Shown: piece after piece, positions 60,784 through 64,000 of the stretch | How the letters are laid out: every line of letters starts with the position of its first letter | Numbering within the stretch: the first letter of the stretch is position 1 | Assembly: GCA_020852275.1 (NCBI GenBank) | Contig: JADZBE010000039.1 | Location: 62,001 to 126,000, forward strand | DNA: 64,000 nt | Origin: Phycisphaerales bacterium | GTDB taxonomy: Bacteria > Planctomycetota > Phycisphaerae > UBA1845 | Direction of reading: 5' to 3' | The notes under the pieces: model-generated | Told to the model about the DNA's origin: nothing | What the model saw: only the letters and a program-made list of their open reading frames with translations | Database searches by the model: none | Position numbers and translations under genes: made by a program

Positions 60784-62766
60784 TCACTTCGCGTAGTCGT
60801 ACCGCGTCAGCTTGTACTGCGTGCGCAGGTATATTTCCGCGCGGTTGTCCTGGTCGCGGTCGGCCGCGATCAGCCACTGCGCCCAGCCGCCGGAGGGTTT
60901 CTTCACGATGGCCTCGCCGCGGGAGTCAAGAATGCAGATCGCGCCGTCGTGGAAGTACACGACTTCGTCGCCGGGCCGGCCATCCACGTCCGCAAGCGCC
61001 AGGTGCTGCGGAACCTGGAAGTTCTTCACCTCCAGCTCGAGCTTCCAAAGCTCCTCGCCGGCTTGATTGGTGGCCGTCAGAACGGCGCCCTTGGGCGGAC
61101 GCCAGCCGCCGGCCTGCTGCTCCTCGCCCGCGATCGTGCTGAGGTACACGACCGCCCAATCCTTGCCGAGCTTGCCGACGGCGAAGCTCTCCTGCCCGAG
61201 CGGATCGGCCGTCTTTTTCAGGAGCGGAAGCTCGATCACCTTCTCGCCCGAGGGGCTGATGCCGAGGATCGCGCCCTTGTCGCGCACCCAGAACACCTTG
61301 TCGTCGTACTTGCTGCCGCCGCTGGAGAAGGACATGTTTCCGGCGCTGGCGCGGACGGACCACGCTTCTTTCAGACGATCCTCGTTGAGCGGCTCGCTCG
61401 TGCCCATCCCCATGCTCGCGGAGCGCTGCTCGAAGGCCTCGTCCTTCTGCTCGTCGGTCATCTTCTCCGCGGCCGGCAGCGCCTCCCCGGCCACCAGCTT
61501 GTCGAGATCCTTGCGCAGGCTCTTGCCCGTCATTTCGTTGAAGAAGCCGGAGTACCGCCCTTGCACCACCCCGTCCTTGCCCACGAGCACGATGCCCATG
61601 GCCCACGCCTCGTCGAAGTACTCGCCCGCGACGCTGCGATCCGGGTCCAGCACGATCGTCAGACTCGGCTCGCGCCCCAGCGACTCGACGAGGCTGTCCG
61701 CCTTGGGGGACGGATGGATGCACACCACGGCCACGTCCTTGTCTGCGTACTCGCGTTGAACGTCGTCAAGCTTGGCGAGGCCCGTGTCCTGGTTGTTGCC
61801 GCCGAAGCGCGGGAAGCCGAAGTACAAGACGGTAATGCGGCCGCGCAGCGACTCCAGCGAAACATGCCCGCCGCCGTGCGCTTCAAGCTCGAACGCCGGC
61901 GCCTCGTGTCCGGACAGCTCGAACTGCTGAGCCGTGTCGCCTCCGCCGCCCATTCCGGACGAGTAGAACTTGTCGACCTTCTTGGCGCTCGACGGCGCTT
62001 CAAACGCGAAGGCGTTCTCGTCGGGGCGCTCGTTGATCTTGATGTCCTTGACGTCGTAAATCACCTTGAACTCGGAGACCTGCATCATGCCGCCGGCCTG
62101 CTCCATCTGCTTTTTCATCGCCTCGGACAAGTCGATCTCCACGCGGCGCAGCAGCCCGTCGCTCTTGCGCAGCATCAGCCGCACCGGCGTATCGCTGCTC
62201 ACGATGGGGATGGCGTCCTCGTTCATCTTGCCTTCGAGCACGTGGCAGCCGTCGCCGTCCACGTCCTCCTCGCCGGTGCGGTCCAGCTCCTTGAACACCT
62301 CGGTGAAGAGCTTGGCGGGCTTGCGGCTCAGCAGCAGTTGACCGGTGCCGAACTTCAGCCCCATGCCGCCGAAATACTCCTCGAGCTGATCGGGAAGGTC
62401 GTCCTTCAGCGGCGTGGTCTGGTAACGGTTGGCGGCCTTGAGCAGGACGTGCAGCTCCTTGCCGTCGCTGACGAGCGTGTGCGTCTGGGTCTCCATGCGG
62501 AACTTGCGTTCGCGCATGAAGGAGAAGGGCATCTTCTGCTCCTGCCCGGCGGCGCCGAACATCGCGTCCGTCTTCATGGTGATGACGCCCTGATCGGAGT
62601 AAGTCTTGACCTCCTTGAGGCCTTCGATCATCCGCTTCAGGACGGCGACGGCGCTCTTGGAATAACCCTCCAGTGGATCGCCGTCCGGCTCGTCCTGCGC
62701 GTACGTCGGCGCGGCACACAGGCATGAGAGGCAGGTCAGCACGAGAGCACGGCGAAAGGCGATCAT
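60784..62766 (-). CDS. Secreted thioredoxin-fold protein with C-terminal propeller-like repeats
   Basis: The protein has 660 residues; ATG 62766 follows GGGAGA and the signal peptide is ALVLTCLSCLCAAPTYAQ. Residues 30-300 resemble outer-membrane-lipoprotein-like DUF2092 sequence (YSDQGVITMKTDAMFGAAGQ; CHVLEGKMNED). Residues 305-450 have the AhpC/TSA-type thioredoxin layout (APAFELEAHGGGHVSLESLR, then TVLYFGFPRFGGNNQD). The Cys-x-x-Cys site is replaced by PRFGGN, so no disulfide chemistry is expected. The end (ALADVDGRPGDEVVYFHDGA; RDQDNRAEIYLRTQ) looks like VCBS/FG-GAP repeats. Confidence 0.85.
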   Translation of the reverse strand: MIAFRRALVLTCLSCLCAAPTYAQDEPDGDPLEGYSKSAVAVLKRMIEGLKEVKTYSDQGVITMKTDAMFGAAGQEQKMPFSFMRERKFRMETQTHTLVSDGKELHVLLKAANRYQTTPLKDDLPDQLEEYFGGMGLKFGTGQLLLSRKPAKLFTEVFKELDRTGEEDVDGDGCHVLEGKMNEDAIPIVSSDTPVRLMLRKSDGLLRRVEIDLSEAMKKQMEQAGGMMQVSEFKVIYDVKDIKINERPDENAFAFEAPSSAKKVDKFYSSGMGGGGDTAQQFELSGHEAPAFELEAHGGGHVSLESLRGRITVLYFGFPRFGGNNQDTGLAKLDDVQREYADKDVAVVCIHPSPKADSLVESLGREPSLTIVLDPDRSVAGEYFDEAWAMGIVLVGKDGVVQGRYSGFFNEMTGKSLRKDLDKLVAGEALPAAEKMTDEQKDEAFEQRSASMGMGTSEPLNEDRLKEAWSVRASAGNMSFSSGGSKYDDKVFWVRDKGAILGISPSGEKVIELPLLKKTADPLGQESFAVGKLGKDWAVVYLSTIAGEEQQAGGWRPPKGAVLTATNQAGEELWKLELEVKNFQVPQHLALADVDGRPGDEVVYFHDGAICILDSRGEAIVKKPSGGWAQWLIAADRDQDNRAEIYLRTQYKLTRYDYAK

Positions 62767-63246
62767 GGGATTCTCCCTTGTTCCAGAGCCGGCGCCGGCG
62801 CCCCCGAGCGCGGCGGCCGCGCGAACCACTCCCCGAGGTGTCATTATGTCGGCAGAAACGGCCTGTTGTTAGCAGGGCAGACAGTTTAAGACAGGAAGGT
62901 GGATGGAACCCGGGGGCATGGCAGTCCATGGCGAGGGGCGAAGTTCGTCATTCCCGCGAGGGGGGGGAGTCCAGCTCCATCATTCCCGTCTAAGCGGGAA
63001 TCCAACTTCGTCATTCCCGCGCAAGCGGGAATCCAGCTCGAGGCCCGCGATAAGGCAGAAGTCCAGCGGTTTTCCCGGGCCGATTGGACGCTCGCCTGCG
63101 CGGGCGTGACAGGCTCCATGTCCGATTCGCAGTTCCACCCTGAACCCTGACCACTGAACCCTGAACCCAGAACCCAGAACCCTGGGTGGCGGGCTCCATG
63201 TCTGCTATCGAGTTGCACCACGAGCTAATGGCGCCGCGTGCGGGGA
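62767..63246. repeat. Gap with 103-bp element copy C, half copies and CCCTGAA words
   Basis: Copy C covers 63009-63111 and is preceded by two 30-bp half copies at 62946-62977 and 62978-63008. After it, 63137-63184 is a run of CCCTGAA and CCCAGAA words, another short-word repeat. No gene is supported. Confidence 0.75.
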
Positions 63247-64000
63247 TCACACCAGGGTGCGTTCAACACACCAGTAAAGACCCGCCAAGGCAATCGCCAC
63301 CGACGCCGGGACCACGATCGCGCTGCGGTACCAGTCCTTGCCGCGAAACCAGCCCACCACCGCAAACGCCGCCAGAATCACAGAAAGCTGCCCCATCTCG
63401 ACCCCGACGTTGAACGACAGCAGCGCCGTGGCAAACTGCCCTTTCGGCAGCCCCAGCTCGGTCAGCACTCCCGCGAACCCCAGCCCGTGAAGCAACCCGA
63501 ATGCGAACACGACCCCGGGCCGCCATGGCGTCAACTTCGTCGTGAAGACGTTTTCGATGGCGACGTAAGCAATGGACAGGGCGATGAGCGGTTCGACCAC
63601 CCTCGACGGCAGGGAGATGGCTCCGTTCATCGCCAGCGCCAGCGTAAGCGTGTGCGCCACGGTGAACGCCGTCACCTGCCACAGCAGAGGCTTCCACCGC
63701 CGACCCAGCAGGAACAACCCCACGACGAACAGGATGTGGTCCAATCCCCGAGGGAGGATGTGCTCATAACCCAGGGCGACGTATTGCCACGCGACCGACG
63801 CGGCCGAAACCGCGAGCGCGCCATCTCTCAGGGAATACGGTCTGCTCTCCGCCCCGACGCCCAGCACCTGTCGCTCCACCTCCTCCGATCCTTCACGGCG
63901 GAGGGTCAGGTGTACGGCGTTGAACGAGCGCGACGCCCAGAATGTAAACTCCCGCGCTCCGTCGGGCACGGTGCCGGAGAGCCGCGCCGTAACGCCGAAC
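63247..64000 (-). CDS. HupE/UreJ-type membrane protein, 5' end cut by the window
   Basis: At least 250 residues are visible; the frame stays open to the window edge, where it reads FGVTARLSGTVPDGAREF. That continuation, together with EFTFWASRSFNAVHLTLRRE, is typical of the N-terminal extracytoplasmic part of HupE/UreJ_2 proteins. Then come six or seven membrane segments with GYEHILPRGLDHILFVVGLF, VTAFTVAHTLTLALA and VVFAFGLLHGLGFAG, whose His and Asp residues are a family signature and suggest metal (nickel or cobalt) transport. The substrate is not certain. Confidence 0.88.
   Translation of the reverse strand, partial: FGVTARLSGTVPDGAREFTFWASRSFNAVHLTLRREGSEEVERQVLGVGAESRPYSLRDGALAVSAASVAWQYVALGYEHILPRGLDHILFVVGLFLLGRRWKPLLWQVTAFTVAHTLTLALAMNGAISLPSRVVEPLIALSIAYVAIENVFTTKLTPWRPGVVFAFGLLHGLGFAGVLTELGLPKGQFATALLSFNVGVEMGQLSVILAAFAVVGWFRGKDWYRSAIVVPASVAIALAGLYWCVERTLV

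Overview
The window is about 64 kb of GC-rich bacterial DNA. It most likely comes from a member of the Planctomycetota, perhaps a Phycisphaerae-type lineage. Supporting this are Planctomycete-style secreted proteins with dockerin or GACCLPNG-type cysteine repeats, a pilin-like protein of the FTLIELL class, many short hairpin repeats between genes, an FlbD/FlgN/FlhFG-type flagellar cluster, and small protein families I associate with that phylum. The taxon is inferred from gene content; there is no rRNA in the window. I found no tRNA, rRNA or CRISPR array.

Layout. (1) 0.5-2.1 kb: ribosomal protein L27 behind a clear promoter, then RNase III. (2) 2.5-4.9 kb: a membrane-anchored TPR protein. (3) 4.9-32.2 kb: a nearly complete, co-directional flagellar cluster. 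It runs flgN-like, NtrB/NtrC-type regulatory pair, flgB-flgC-fliE-fliF-fliG-fliH-fliI-fliJ, motE-like, fliK, flgD, flgE, flbD, fliL, fliN, fliO, fliP, fliQ, fliR, flhB, flhA, flhF, flhG, a small membrane protein, and an FliA/WhiG-type sigma factor. motA, motB, fliM and the filament genes are absent. The regulators at both ends suggest a sigma-54 to sigma-28 hierarchy.

(4) 32.2-40 kb: an accessory island. It holds a broken MazF toxin with its antitoxin, a class V aminotransferase, a small protein with an apparently leaderless promoter, a NYN-domain nuclease, HicB facing HicA, a winged-helix/TIR protein 13 bp upstream of hicA, a gene relic, a VOC protein, and a nucleotidyltransferase with a small partner. 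The 3' tail of the aminotransferase gene recurs twice downstream as decayed copies, each near a new cargo gene, which suggests serial insertion at one site.

(5) 40-46 kb: a lower-GC cassette of secreted proteins. Two paralogues carry a transglutaminase-like domain. One adds a striking run of Cys-Cys heptads and has lost the His and Asp of the triad; the other keeps Cys-His-Asp. (6) 46-64 kb: an RluD-type pseudouridine synthase, two secreted proteins sharing an undescribed ~80-residue C-terminal domain, a dockerin protein overlapped by a prepilin-like gene, three related DUF4139-type genes, UDP-glucuronate decarboxylase, a secreted thioredoxin-fold/propeller protein, and a truncated HupE/UreJ-type membrane protein at the window edge.

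The intergenic spaces are rich in repeats: a 103-bp element with inverted ends in three copies, an eight-copy element around GAGCCGCG...GTAAGGAAGCGG, covarying hairpins, and many short-word tandem repeats that differ from gap to gap.
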